A DNA stretch of 62,868 nt from Streptomyces sp. 130 (lineage in GTDB: Bacteria; Actinomycetota; Actinomycetes; Streptomycetales; Streptomycetaceae). Below are positions 41,982 through 49,174 of the stretch, one piece after another. The translations under genes were made by a program, and so were the position numbers. The DNA lies in NCBI RefSeq assembly GCF_007096885.1, contig NZ_VJNO01000040.1, forward strand, positions 1 through 62,868, read 5' to 3'. Under the pieces are notes generated by a model. That model saw only the letters and a list, made by a program, of their open reading frames with translations, was not told the origin of the DNA and did no database searches. Position 1 is the first letter of the stretch; each line of letters opens with the position of its first letter.

Positions 41982-42730
41982 GTGAGTCCCTCTCCTTCGG
42001 CCCTGCGCCGCTGTTCGGCCCGGGCCTTGCGGTGATCGTAGGGCTCGGCGGGTGCCTGCTGCCCGCGGATCTCCTCCAGCTGCGCGGTGACCGCGCGCAT
42101 GATCACCTCGGTGGCCTCGCGCAGCACCTCGGGCGTCGGCTCCTGGCCGTAGAAGCGGGTCAGGTCGACGGGCGGCCCGGCCTTGACCCGGAGGGTCTTG
42201 CGGGGCAGCAGGCGCACCTTCTTCTCCTTGGCGTAGGGCGGCATGACCTCGTTGGCGCCCCACTGCGCGACCGGGATGACGGGGGCCCGGGTCATCAACG
42301 CGACGCGTGCGGCGCCCGTCTTGCCGGCCATCGGCCACATGTCGGGGTCACGGGTGAGGGTGCCCTCGGGGTAGAAGCAGACGCACTCGCCGCGCTCGAT
42401 GGCGCCGACGGCGGCCCGGAAGGCGTCCATCGCGTTGGTGGTCTCGCGGTAGACGGGGATCTGGCCGGTGCCGCGCAGCATCGCGCCGACGAAGGCGCCC
42501 TTGAAGAGCCCCGCCTTGGCCAGAAAGCGCGGCACACGGCCGGTGTTGTACTGGAAGTGCCCGTAGGAGAGCGGGTCCAGATACGAGTTGTGGTTGACCG
42601 CGGTGATGAATCCGCCGTCGGCCGGAATGTGTTCCGTTCCCTGCCAGTCGCGCTTGAACAGAACCACCAGCGGCGGTTTGGCGATGACCGCCGCCAGGCG
42701 GTACCAGAAGCCGATTCTGCGGCGGGACAC
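41978..42730 (-). CDS. plsC: 1-acyl-sn-glycerol-3-phosphate acyltransferase
   Basis: A PlsC-family acyltransferase, 250 residues, making phosphatidic acid. Motifs: block I ITAVNHNSYLDPL (NHx4D), block II GQIPVYRET, block III CFYPEGTLTRDPD and block IV APVIPVAQWG. A hydrophobic N-terminus (LAAVIAKPPLVVLF) should contact the membrane; the C-terminus is charged. GTG start preceded by GAGGAAAGG. It is operonic with gpsA. Confidence 0.95.
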   Translation of the reverse strand: MSRRRIGFWYRLAAVIAKPPLVVLFKRDWQGTEHIPADGGFITAVNHNSYLDPLSYGHFQYNTGRVPRFLAKAGLFKGAFVGAMLRGTGQIPVYRETTNAMDAFRAAVGAIERGECVCFYPEGTLTRDPDMWPMAGKTGAARVALMTRAPVIPVAQWGANEVMPPYAKEKKVRLLPRKTLRVKAGPPVDLTRFYGQEPTPEVLREATEVIMRAVTAQLEEIRGQQAPAEPYDHRKARAEQRRRAEGEGLT

Positions 42731-42892
42731 TCGGACACCTTTCCTCTGTGAACAAGACCGTGGAGCTGTCTGCTGCCTGACTACCGAGGGTCAAGTCTCG
42801 CCCCAGGCCCCTGCTCTGTCGAGAACACCGTACGCCTCGGCCCGGGGAGCGACCCTCCGGGTCGGCGCACCGGCAGGCGAGAATAGGCGGCG

Positions 42893-43573
42893 ATGCGTAT
42901 CGAGGGAGGGACCGCCACGAACACCGACCCGGCCGGCCGCTGGTCCCTGGTCGTCCCGTTGAAGCCGTTGGCGCGGGCCAAGAGCAGGCTGGCGCCCGCC
43001 TTCGGCGCGCTGCTGCGCCCCCGGCTCGCGCTCGCCTTCGCCCGCGACACGGTGGCCGCCGCGCTGTCCTGCCCGGACGTGGCGGATGTGGTGGTCGTCA
43101 CGGACGACGCGGTGGCGGGGGCGGCGCTGGGCGCGCTCGGCGCCCTGGTCGTGCCCGATGCCCCGGGGTCGGGGCTCAACGCGGCCCTCGCGCACGGTGA
43201 GCGGGCGGTCAGGGCGGGCAGGCCGGGGGCGCCGCTGGCCGCGCTCAACGCGGATCTGCCCGCACTGCGCCCGGCGGAATTGTCCCGGGTCCTCGAATTC
43301 TCCGCCGCTTTTCCCCGCGCATTTGTTCCCGATGCGGCGGGAATCGGGACGACATTTCTGTCGGCTGCTCCGGGGGTGGAATTGCGGCCCGCTTTCGGCG
43401 GTGCGTCGCGGATGCGCCATCTGGCGTCGGGCGCGGTGGAAATCACGCTGCCGGGGATCGATTCGGTGCGCCGGGACGTGGACACCGGCGAGGACCTGCG
43501 GGTGGCGCTGGATCTGGGTGTCGGCCCTTTCACGGCGGTCCGCTGGGCGGCGGGGGCGGCCGGCAGGGCCTAG
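42893..43573 (+). CDS. cofC: 2-phospho-L-lactate / phosphoenolpyruvate guanylyltransferase
   Basis: CofC (FbiD) activates phospholactate or phosphoenolpyruvate with GTP in coenzyme F420 synthesis. The 226-residue product has the nucleotidyltransferase start WSLVVPLKPLARAKSRLA, VVVVTDD, PGSGLNAALAHGERAV, ALNADLPALRP and a late DSVRRDVDTGEDLRVAL. F420 genes fbiA and fbiB are not nearby, as is usual for this gene. No clear ribosome site precedes the ATG; GAGAAT lies eight bases upstream. Confidence 0.92.
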   Translation: MRIEGGTATNTDPAGRWSLVVPLKPLARAKSRLAPAFGALLRPRLALAFARDTVAAALSCPDVADVVVVTDDAVAGAALGALGALVVPDAPGSGLNAALAHGERAVRAGRPGAPLAALNADLPALRPAELSRVLEFSAAFPRAFVPDAAGIGTTFLSAAPGVELRPAFGGASRMRHLASGAVEITLPGIDSVRRDVDTGEDLRVALDLGVGPFTAVRWAAGAAGRA

Positions 43574-43582
43574 TCTGCTGGC

Positions 43583-43786
43583 ATGCAGGCGACCTCCTAC
43601 ACGTACGACCCCGAGACGCGGAGCGGCAGTGTGCTGCTCGACGACGGGACCCCGGTGGACTTCGACGCGGCGGCCTTCGACGCGGGCGGCCTGCGGCTGC
43701 TGCGGCCGGGGCAGCGGGTGCGGATCGAGGGCGAGGGCGAGGGGGCCGGGCTGCGGATCAGCCTGGTGACGCTGCAGACGTTCTGA
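43583..43786 (+). CDS. Small protein with cold-shock-like pattern
   Basis: A 67-residue protein: GSVLLDDGTPVDFDAAAFDA then LRLLRPGQRVRIEGEGEG and LRISLVTLQTF. The alternation of strands, the DDGT turn and the LRPGQRV segment recall an OB-fold or cold-shock domain, but the RNA-binding aromatic motifs are not there. Nine bases after cofC. TAGTCT lies six bases before the ATG, so the mRNA may be leaderless. I do not know its function. Confidence 0.75.
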   Translation: MQATSYTYDPETRSGSVLLDDGTPVDFDAAAFDAGGLRLLRPGQRVRIEGEGEGAGLRISLVTLQTF

Positions 43787-43824
43787 GCCTTCCGGGCCTC
43801 GCGGGGGCCGTCCCGGACAGCCCG

Positions 43825-43856
43825 CGGGCCGGGCTCCCCCAGGGGAGCCCGGCCCG
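43825..43856. terminator. Bidirectional terminator hairpin
   Basis: Perfect 15-bp stem (43825-43839 with 43842-43856) between the convergent small gene and hupS. The formal loop is two bases, so the top pair will open. Confidence 0.88.
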
Positions 43857-43885
43857 GCGCGTGTGGGGGCCCGTGCGGCCCGGTC

Positions 43886-44542
43886 TCACTTCTTGCGCGC
43901 GGCGGCCTTCTTGGCCGTGGTCTTGCGCGCGGTGGTCTTCTTCGCGGGCGCCTTCTTCGCCGTGGTCTTCTTGGCGGGCGCGGTCTTGGCGGCGGTGGTC
44001 TTCTTGGCCGCCGTGGACTTCGCCGCCGCCGGGGTGGCCTTCTTCGCCGCCGCCGTCGTCGTGGTCTTCTTCGCCGGCGACGTCTTCGTCGCGGTGGTCT
44101 TCTTGGCCGCGGCGGTGGTCTTCTTCGCCGGGGTGGCCTTCTTGGCGGTGGCCTTCTTCGCGGTGGCCTTCTTGGCGGCGGCCTTGGCCGTCGTACGGGC
44201 GGAAGAGCCGCCGGAGAGGCTGCCCTTGGGGGCCTTCTTCACGGCCACGTCGTTCTTGGGGAGCTTCTTGGAGCCGCTGACCAGGTCCTTGAAGCCCTGG
44301 CCCGCGCGGAAGCGGGGCACCGAGGTCTTCTTGACCCGCACGCGCTCACCCGTCTGCGGGTTGCGGGCGTAGCGGGCGGGGCGGTCGACCTTCTCGAACG
44401 AGCCGAAGCCGGTGACCGAGACCCGGTCCCCCGCGACAACCGCACGGACGATCGCGTCGAGCACCACGTCGACTGCGTCCGCGGCCTGCTGCCGGCCGCC
44501 GACCTTGTCGGCAATCGCTTCTACGAGCTGCGCCTTGTTCAC
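43886..44542 (-). CDS. hupS: HU-family DNA-binding protein with lysine-rich tail (HupS)
   Basis: A nucleoid protein of 218 residues with two parts. Residues 1-92 are a normal HU fold (MNKAQLVEAIADKVGG, VTGFGSFEKVDRPARYARNP, PRFRAGQGFKDLV). Residues 93-218 are a Lys/Ala/Thr/Pro tail rich in PAKKTT and AKKAT repeats, like histone H1. In S. coelicolor the matching protein compacts spore nucleoids. GTG start with GAAGGGGAAG upstream. The upstream region contains an unusually AT-rich run, ATATATACC, likely part of its promoter. Confidence 0.96.
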   Translation of the reverse strand: MNKAQLVEAIADKVGGRQQAADAVDVVLDAIVRAVVAGDRVSVTGFGSFEKVDRPARYARNPQTGERVRVKKTSVPRFRAGQGFKDLVSGSKKLPKNDVAVKKAPKGSLSGGSSARTTAKAAAKKATAKKATAKKATPAKKTTAAAKKTTATKTSPAKKTTTTAAAKKATPAAAKSTAAKKTTAAKTAPAKKTTAKKAPAKKTTARKTTAKKAAARKK

Positions 44543-44684
44543 GTCTTCCCCTTCGGAGACATCGCCGGAACGAATCTGTCCGGCTTTTTCGCACGTTAGG
44601 CAGATATATACCGCAAATCAAACACGAAACGGGCTAATCACCCTAGTGCCGCAACGAAGTCGACCGCTGCGCAGTTCTGCGGAG

Positions 44685-44912
44685 TCAGTCACCTTCGGGG
44701 AATCGGCCCTCGTCGAGGTCCTTCATCAACCGGTCCAGGCGCCTTGCCGCGCCCGGGAGATCGTGCTTCGCCGCGGCCGTGACGACCAACAGCTTCCGGT
44801 TCAACGCCATCCTCACGCCGTCCGGGACTTGCAGTGCGCGCACCCGGGAGTGCGCTTCCTTCAATCGGTCGGCGACTTGGCCGTAAATCTTGAGTTGGCT
44901 GTCGCGTTCCAT
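44685..44912 (-). CDS. Small helical protein of unknown function
   Basis: A 75-residue charged, helical protein: IYGQVADRLKEAHSRVRALQ, then RMALNRKLLVVTAAAKHDLP and AARRLDRLMKDLDEGRFP. I know similar short proteins beside hupS in Streptomyces but no function. The ATG at 44912 has no ribosome site; CACAAT lies six bases upstream, which suggests a leaderless mRNA. It is separated from leuD by a terminator. Confidence 0.72.
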   Translation of the reverse strand: MERDSQLKIYGQVADRLKEAHSRVRALQVPDGVRMALNRKLLVVTAAAKHDLPGAARRLDRLMKDLDEGRFPEGD

Positions 44913-44965
44913 GCACCGATTGTGCCATCTGGGGCGAGTTGTCGCCCGACGGGGTCCCAACAAAC

Positions 44966-45001
44966 GACTGCGCCCCCTACCAGAAGGCAGGGGGCGCAGT
45001 C
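44966..45001 (-). terminator. leuCD terminator
   Basis: Perfect 13-bp stem (GACTGCGCCCCCT at 44966-44978, complement at 44989-45001), 10-base loop, followed in the minus direction by GTTTGTTGGG. It ends the leuC-leuD unit. Confidence 0.9.
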
Positions 45002-45016
45002 CTGAAAACGCGCTGA

Positions 45017-45610
45017 TCAGGCCGGAATTGTGCGGGGCTTGTAGGCCGGCCGGGCCGCCTCGTACGCCGCGATGTCGGCTTCGTTCTGGAGGGTGAGGCT
45101 GATGTCGTCCAGGCCGTTCAGCAGCCGCCAGCGGGCGTTCTCGTCCAGCTCGAAGTCGGCGGTGACGCCCTCGGCGCGGACCTGCCGGGCCTCCAGGTCG
45201 ACCGTCACCTCGGCCGTCGGGTCGGCCTCCGTCAGCTCCCAGAGGGCGTCGACGGTCTTCTGGTCCAGGACCACGGTCAGCAGACCGTTCTTCAGCGAGT
45301 TGCCGCGGAAGATGTCGGCGAACCGGGAGGAGATGACGGCCTTGAAGCCGTAGTTCTGGAGCGCCCAGACGGCGTGCTCGCGGGAGGAGCCGGTGCCGAA
45401 GTCGGGGCCGGCCACCAGGACCGACGCGCCCTGGCGCTCGGGGCGGTTGAGGACGAAGTTCCCGTCCTTGCGCCACGCCTCGAAGAGGCCGTCCTCGAAG
45501 CCGTCCCGGGTGACCTTCTTGAGCCAGTGGGCGGGGATGATCTGGTCGGTGTCGACGTTGCTGCGGCGCAGCGGAACGGCCCGGCCGGTGTGCGTGGTGA
45601 AGGCTTCCAT
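45017..45610 (-). CDS. leuD: 3-isopropylmalate dehydratase small subunit
   Basis: LeuD, 197 residues, pairs with LeuC to isomerise 2- and 3-isopropylmalate in leucine synthesis. Motifs: VPLRRSNVDTDQIIPAHWLK, GPDFGTGSSREHAVWAL and FADIFRGNSLKNGLL. It starts 2 bases after the leuC stop, so the two are co-translated. Confidence 0.97.
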   Translation of the reverse strand: MEAFTTHTGRAVPLRRSNVDTDQIIPAHWLKKVTRDGFEDGLFEAWRKDGNFVLNRPERQGASVLVAGPDFGTGSSREHAVWALQNYGFKAVISSRFADIFRGNSLKNGLLTVVLDQKTVDALWELTEADPTAEVTVDLEARQVRAEGVTADFELDENARWRLLNGLDDISLTLQNEADIAAYEAARPAYKPRTIPA

Positions 45611-45612
45611 GG

Positions 45613-47040
45613 TTATCGGACTCCGGCGGGCGTACGGGTGTCGGACAGGTCGGCGGGCGAGGCCAGGTGGCCCAGCACCGCGGTGGCGGCGGCCACCTGC
45701 GGGGAGACCAGGTGCGTACGGCCGCCCTTGCCCTGCCGCCCCTCGAAGTTGCGGTTCGAGGTGGAGGCGGAGCGCTCGCCGGGGGCCAGCTGGTCGGGGT
45801 TCATGCCGAGGCACATCGAGCAGCCCGCGTGCCGCCATTCGGCTCCGGCGGCGGTGAAGACCTTGTCCAGGCCCTCGTCGACCGCCTGGAGGGCGACCCG
45901 GACGGAGCCCGGGACGACCAGCATCCGTACGCCGTCGGCGACTTTGCGGCCGTCCAGGACCGCGGCGGCGTTGCGCAGGTCCTCGATGCGGCCGTTGGTG
46001 CAGGAGCCTACGAAGACGGTGTCCACGCTGATCTCGCGCAGCGGCTGGCCCGCGGTCAACCCCATGTATTCCAGGGCCTTTTCGGCGGCGTTGCGCTCCG
46101 AGGCGTCCTCGTACGAAGCCGGGTCGGGGACGTTGGCCGACAGCGGCGCGCCCTGGCCGGGGTTGGTGCCCCAGGTGACGAACGGCGCCAGTTCGGCGGC
46201 CTCGATGACCACCTCGGCGTCGAAGACCGCGTCGTCGTCGGTGCGCAGCGTCTTCCAGTACGCGACGGCGGCGTCCCAGTCCTCGCCCTGCGGGGCGTGG
46301 TCGCGGCCCTTCAGGTAGTCGAAGGTGGTCTGGTCGGGGGCGATCATGCCCGCCCGCGCACCGGCCTCGATCGACATGTTGCAGATGGTCATCCGGGCCT
46401 CCATCGAGAGCTTCTCGATGGCGGAGCCGCGGTATTCGAGGATGTAGCCCTGGCCGCCGCCGGTGCCGATCCGGGCGATGATCGCGAGGATCAGGTCCTT
46501 GGCGGTGACGCCCTCGGGCAGCTCGCCGTCGACGGTGATCGCCATCGTCTTCGGGCGGGCCATCGGCAGCGTCTGGGTGGCCAGCACGTGCTCGACCTGG
46601 CTGGTGCCGATGCCGAACGCGAGGGCGCCGAACGCGCCGTGCGTGGAGGTGTGGGAGTCGCCGCAGACCACGGTGGTGCCGGGCTGGGTCAGGCCCAGCT
46701 GCGGGCCGACCACGTGCACGACGCCCTGCTCGACGTCGCCCAGCGGGTGCAGCCGGACGCCGAACTCCGCGCAGTTCTTCCGCAGGGTCTCCAGCTGGGC
46801 GCGGGAGACCGGGTCGGCGATCGGCTTGTCGATGTCGAGGGTCGGGGTGTTGTGATCCTCGGTGGCGATGGTGAGGTCGAGCCGCCGCACCCGGCGCCCG
46901 GCCTGCCGAAGGCCGTCGAACGCCTGCGGACTGGTCACCTCGTGCAGCAGGTGCAGATCGATGAAGAGGAGGTCGGGCTCGCCCTCGGCGCGCCGGACGA
47001 CGTGGTCGTCCCAGACCTTCTCCGCGAGTGTCCTACCCAT
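45613..47040 (-). CDS. leuC: 3-isopropylmalate dehydratase large subunit
   Basis: LeuC, 475 residues, carries the [4Fe-4S] cluster. Cluster ligands are visible as GSCTNGRIEDL and HAGCSMCLGMN. Other signatures: LLFIDLHLLHEVTSPQAF, VVCGDSHTSTHGAFGALAFG and GMIAPDQTTF. The ATG at 47040 is preceded by GGAGGG. It is divergent from ndgR, with a 29-base palindrome in the shared region. Confidence 0.97.
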   Translation of the reverse strand: MGRTLAEKVWDDHVVRRAEGEPDLLFIDLHLLHEVTSPQAFDGLRQAGRRVRRLDLTIATEDHNTPTLDIDKPIADPVSRAQLETLRKNCAEFGVRLHPLGDVEQGVVHVVGPQLGLTQPGTTVVCGDSHTSTHGAFGALAFGIGTSQVEHVLATQTLPMARPKTMAITVDGELPEGVTAKDLILAIIARIGTGGGQGYILEYRGSAIEKLSMEARMTICNMSIEAGARAGMIAPDQTTFDYLKGRDHAPQGEDWDAAVAYWKTLRTDDDAVFDAEVVIEAAELAPFVTWGTNPGQGAPLSANVPDPASYEDASERNAAEKALEYMGLTAGQPLREISVDTVFVGSCTNGRIEDLRNAAAVLDGRKVADGVRMLVVPGSVRVALQAVDEGLDKVFTAAGAEWRHAGCSMCLGMNPDQLAPGERSASTSNRNFEGRQGKGGRTHLVSPQVAAATAVLGHLASPADLSDTRTPAGVR

Positions 47041-47177
47041 CGCTTTCCCTCCGGCCGGCGTCATCGCCGGCCCAACTAGAGATTCGGTGCGCCCCCGTCC
47101 GGACCCCCGTGCGGGGCGGTGGCTACGGGCCGTTGTGGGGCCGCCGGTACAGGTTCGCAACTTCCCGGGAAAATTGA

Positions 47178-47206
47178 ACTTGCGTTTCACAGAGTGAGAC
47201 GCAAGT
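47178..47206. promoter_or_regulatory. Likely NdgR operator between leuC and ndgR
   Basis: ACTTGCGTTTCAC (47178-47190) and GTGAGACGCAAGT (47194-47206) form an inverted repeat with 12 of 13 positions paired and a 3-base centre. Its right arm overlaps the likely -10 of ndgR. NdgR is known to control leuCD in S. coelicolor; that this palindrome is its site is inference. Confidence 0.75.
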
Positions 47207-47214
47207 ATCGTCGT

Positions 47215-47931
47215 ATGGACAACTCTAGCGGCGTCGGCGTTCTCGACAAGGCGGCTCTGGTATTGAGCGCCCTGGAGTCCGGGCCGGCCACTCTCGCCGG
47301 GCTGGTCGCGGCGACCGGGCTCGCACGACCCACGGCCCACCGGCTGGCCGTGGCACTGGAACACCACCGGATGGTGGCGAGGGACATGCAGGGCCGGTTC
47401 ATTCTCGGCCCCCGGCTCTCCGAGCTGGCGGCGGCGGCCGGTGAGGACCGCCTGCTGGCCACGGCCGGGCCGGTGCTCACGCATCTGCGCGACATCACCG
47501 GCGAGAGCGCCCAGCTCTACCGGCGCCAGGGCGACATGCGCATCTGCGTGGCGGCGGCGGAACGGCTGTCCGGACTGCGGGACACCGTGCCGGTCGGCTC
47601 CACGCTGACCATGAAGGCCGGTTCGTCCGCGCAGATCCTGATGGCCTGGGAGGAGCCGGAGCGACTGCACCGCGGCCTCCAGGGCGCCCGCTTCACGGCG
47701 ACGGCGCTCTCCGGCGTACGGCGGCGCGGCTGGGCCCAGTCGATCGGTGAGCGCGAGCCGGGCGTGGCCTCGGTCTCCGCCCCGGTGCGCGGCCCGTCGA
47801 ACCGCGTGGTCGCCGCGGTCTCGGTCTCCGGACCGATCGAGCGGCTGACCCGCCACCCGGGCCGGATGCACGCCCAGGCGGTCATCGACTCGGCCGCCCG
47901 GCTGAGCGAGGCGCTGCGCCGCAGCGGCTGA
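47215..47931 (+). CDS. ndgR: IclR-family regulator NdgR
   Basis: NdgR regulates branched-chain amino acid genes, especially leuCD, in Streptomyces. The 238-residue product has an N-terminal winged helix (GVGVLDKAALVLSALESG, ATGLARPTAHRLAVALEHHR) and the IclR effector domain (ESAQLYRRQGDMRICVAAAE, VGSTLTMKAGSSAQILMAW, GWAQSIGEREPGVASVSAPV). The ATG at 47215 lies six bases after AAGTAT, whose -35 partner TTGCGT is 17 bases further up, so the mRNA may be leaderless. Confidence 0.95.
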   Translation: MDNSSGVGVLDKAALVLSALESGPATLAGLVAATGLARPTAHRLAVALEHHRMVARDMQGRFILGPRLSELAAAAGEDRLLATAGPVLTHLRDITGESAQLYRRQGDMRICVAAAERLSGLRDTVPVGSTLTMKAGSSAQILMAWEEPERLHRGLQGARFTATALSGVRRRGWAQSIGEREPGVASVSAPVRGPSNRVVAAVSVSGPIERLTRHPGRMHAQAVIDSAARLSEALRRSG

Positions 47932-48060
47932 GCCCCCCGCACCCCTATCCCCCGAGGCCGCCCCAGCGTCGTGGCGGCCCTTCTCAACGCTCCCGTACGA
48001 AGAGGGAGTCGGCCCGGCGGTACGGGTATGGAGCGGGGCGGCCCGGTGTCGCGTACAAGC

Positions 48061-48097
48061 GGAAGGCCCCTCACCGGAGTGAAGGGCCTTCGCCTTT
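48061..48097. terminator. Terminator between ndgR and the tRNA genes
   Basis: GGAAGGCCCCTCAC, a CGGA loop and GTGAAGGGCCTTCGCC form an imperfect stem followed by CTTTT on the plus strand. It suits ndgR and also the tRNA transcript from the other side. Confidence 0.8.
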
Positions 48098-48106
48098 TGC
48101 CTGTTG

Positions 48107-48179
48107 TACCCCCGACCGGATTCGAACCGGCGCTACTGCCGTGAGAGGGCAGCGTGCTAGGCCGCTACACAACGGGGGC
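48107..48179 (-). tRNA. tRNA-Glu (anticodon CTC)
   Basis: The minus strand gives a 73-base cloverleaf: acceptor GCCCCCG / CGGGGGT with discriminator A, anticodon stem CTGCC / GGCAG with loop CTCTCAC (anticodon CTC, reading GAG), and T-arm GGTTCGAATCC. CCA is not encoded. Confidence 0.96.
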
Positions 48180-48206
48180 TTGTCTTGCGATGTGCTCTGT
48201 ACTGCG

Positions 48207-48278
48207 CTGGGCTACCAGGACTCGAACCTAGAATGACGGTACCAGAAACCGTAGTGTTGCCAATTACACCATAGCCCA
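48207..48278 (-). tRNA. tRNA-Gln (anticodon CTG)
   Basis: The minus strand gives a 72-base cloverleaf: acceptor TGGGCTA / TAGCCCA with discriminator G, anticodon stem ACGGT / ACCGT with loop TTCTGGT (anticodon CTG, reading CAG), and T-arm GGTTCGAGTCC. CCA is not encoded. It is 27 bases upstream of tRNA-Glu, so both probably share a transcript. Confidence 0.96.
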
Positions 48279-48310
48279 CTGAAACGCAACCCCTGGGGGT
48301 CTTGTTTCTG

Positions 48311-48356
48311 TCTGCGCTTCCCGGCCGGATCTTTCGGCCCGCTCGGGCGGCGCAGA
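48311..48356 (-). terminator. Probable terminator after the HAD gene
   Basis: TCTGCGC (48311-48317) and GCGCAGA (48350-48356) form the outer stem, with an inner GGCC pairing. It lies just after the HAD hydrolase stop and before the tRNA genes. Confidence 0.55.
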
Positions 48357-48363
48357 AAGAACA

Positions 48364-49083
48364 TTACCCGAAGGTGTCCGACGCTCCAAAACGGGTATCG
48401 CCCGCGAGCAGCGCCGGCAGCTGGCCGAGCCCCGTGATCCGGACCAGCTCGGGCCGCCCGCCCCTGCCGCGCCGGTCCAGCCAGACGCCCGCGAGGCCGG
48501 CGGCGGTGGCCCCGGCGGCGTCGATGTCGGGCTCGTCCCCGACGTACAGCACCTCGTGCGGATCGAGCCCCAGCGCCTCGCAGGAGGCCAGGAACGCCCC
48601 CGGGTCCGGCTTGGAGACGCCGAGCTCCGCCGCGCACAGCAGGGACTCGAACCGGTCGCGCACCCCGAGCACCGTCAGCTTCTGGTGCTGCGGCCCCTGG
48701 GCCGAGTTGGACAGCACGGCGTGCCGGTACGTCCCCGCCAGGGCGTCGAGCGCCGGGACGGCGTCCGGGAAGAGCGCCCAGGCGGACTCGTAGTGGGAGA
48801 CATGGCGGGCGAACCAGGCATCGGCCTCGTCGTCGTCCAGCGCCCGCCCCAGGAACTCCCTGGCCCGGTCCCGCCGCTGCCCGGGCCAGTCGGTCTCCCC
48901 GGCGGAGAAGCGCGCCCAGTGGCGCCGCGTGAGCCGCTGCCACGCCTCGACGGCCTCCTCGGCCGAGGCGTACCCCGGAGGCAGCCCCTCCGCCGCGATG
49001 TGCCGGGCCATCCCGGTGGCGGCGGCCGCCGTGTGATCGAACAGCGTGTCGTCGATGTCCCAGAGGACGGCTCTGATGGGCAT
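48364..49083 (-). CDS. HAD-family hydrolase
   Basis: A 239-residue HAD phosphatase. Motif I is AVLWDIDDTLFDH (two catalytic Asp), motif II HAVLSNSAQ, motif III the Lys in ELGVSKPDPGAF, and motif IV VLYVGDEPDIDAAGA. A helical cap lies between residues 15 and 100. The pattern is like 5'-nucleotidase or haloacid dehalogenase-type house-cleaning phosphatases; substrate unknown. It follows gltX, from which it is separated by a terminator. Confidence 0.9.
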   Translation of the reverse strand: MPIRAVLWDIDDTLFDHTAAAATGMARHIAAEGLPPGYASAEEAVEAWQRLTRRHWARFSAGETDWPGQRRDRAREFLGRALDDDEADAWFARHVSHYESAWALFPDAVPALDALAGTYRHAVLSNSAQGPQHQKLTVLGVRDRFESLLCAAELGVSKPDPGAFLASCEALGLDPHEVLYVGDEPDIDAAGATAAGLAGVWLDRRGRGGRPELVRITGLGQLPALLAGDTRFGASDTFG

Positions 49084-49113
49084 GGCCCGACTCTACGCGC
49101 GAGCGCGCACAGC

Positions 49114-49158
49114 GGGACGGGCCCGGCGACCGCGCTGCGCGGCTGCCGGGCCCGTCCC
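49114..49158 (-). terminator. gltX terminator
   Basis: Perfect 14-bp stem GGGACGGGCCCGGC (49114-49127) with its complement (49145-49158), loop 17 bases, just after the gltX stop. Confidence 0.82.
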
Positions 49159-49174
49159 GTACGTGGATGAGGCG

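Noticed and set aside
48107..48278. Integrated element at the tRNA genes
   Set aside because: No integrase, no duplicated tRNA 3' end and no shift in gene character nearby; the region reads as ordinary core chromosome.
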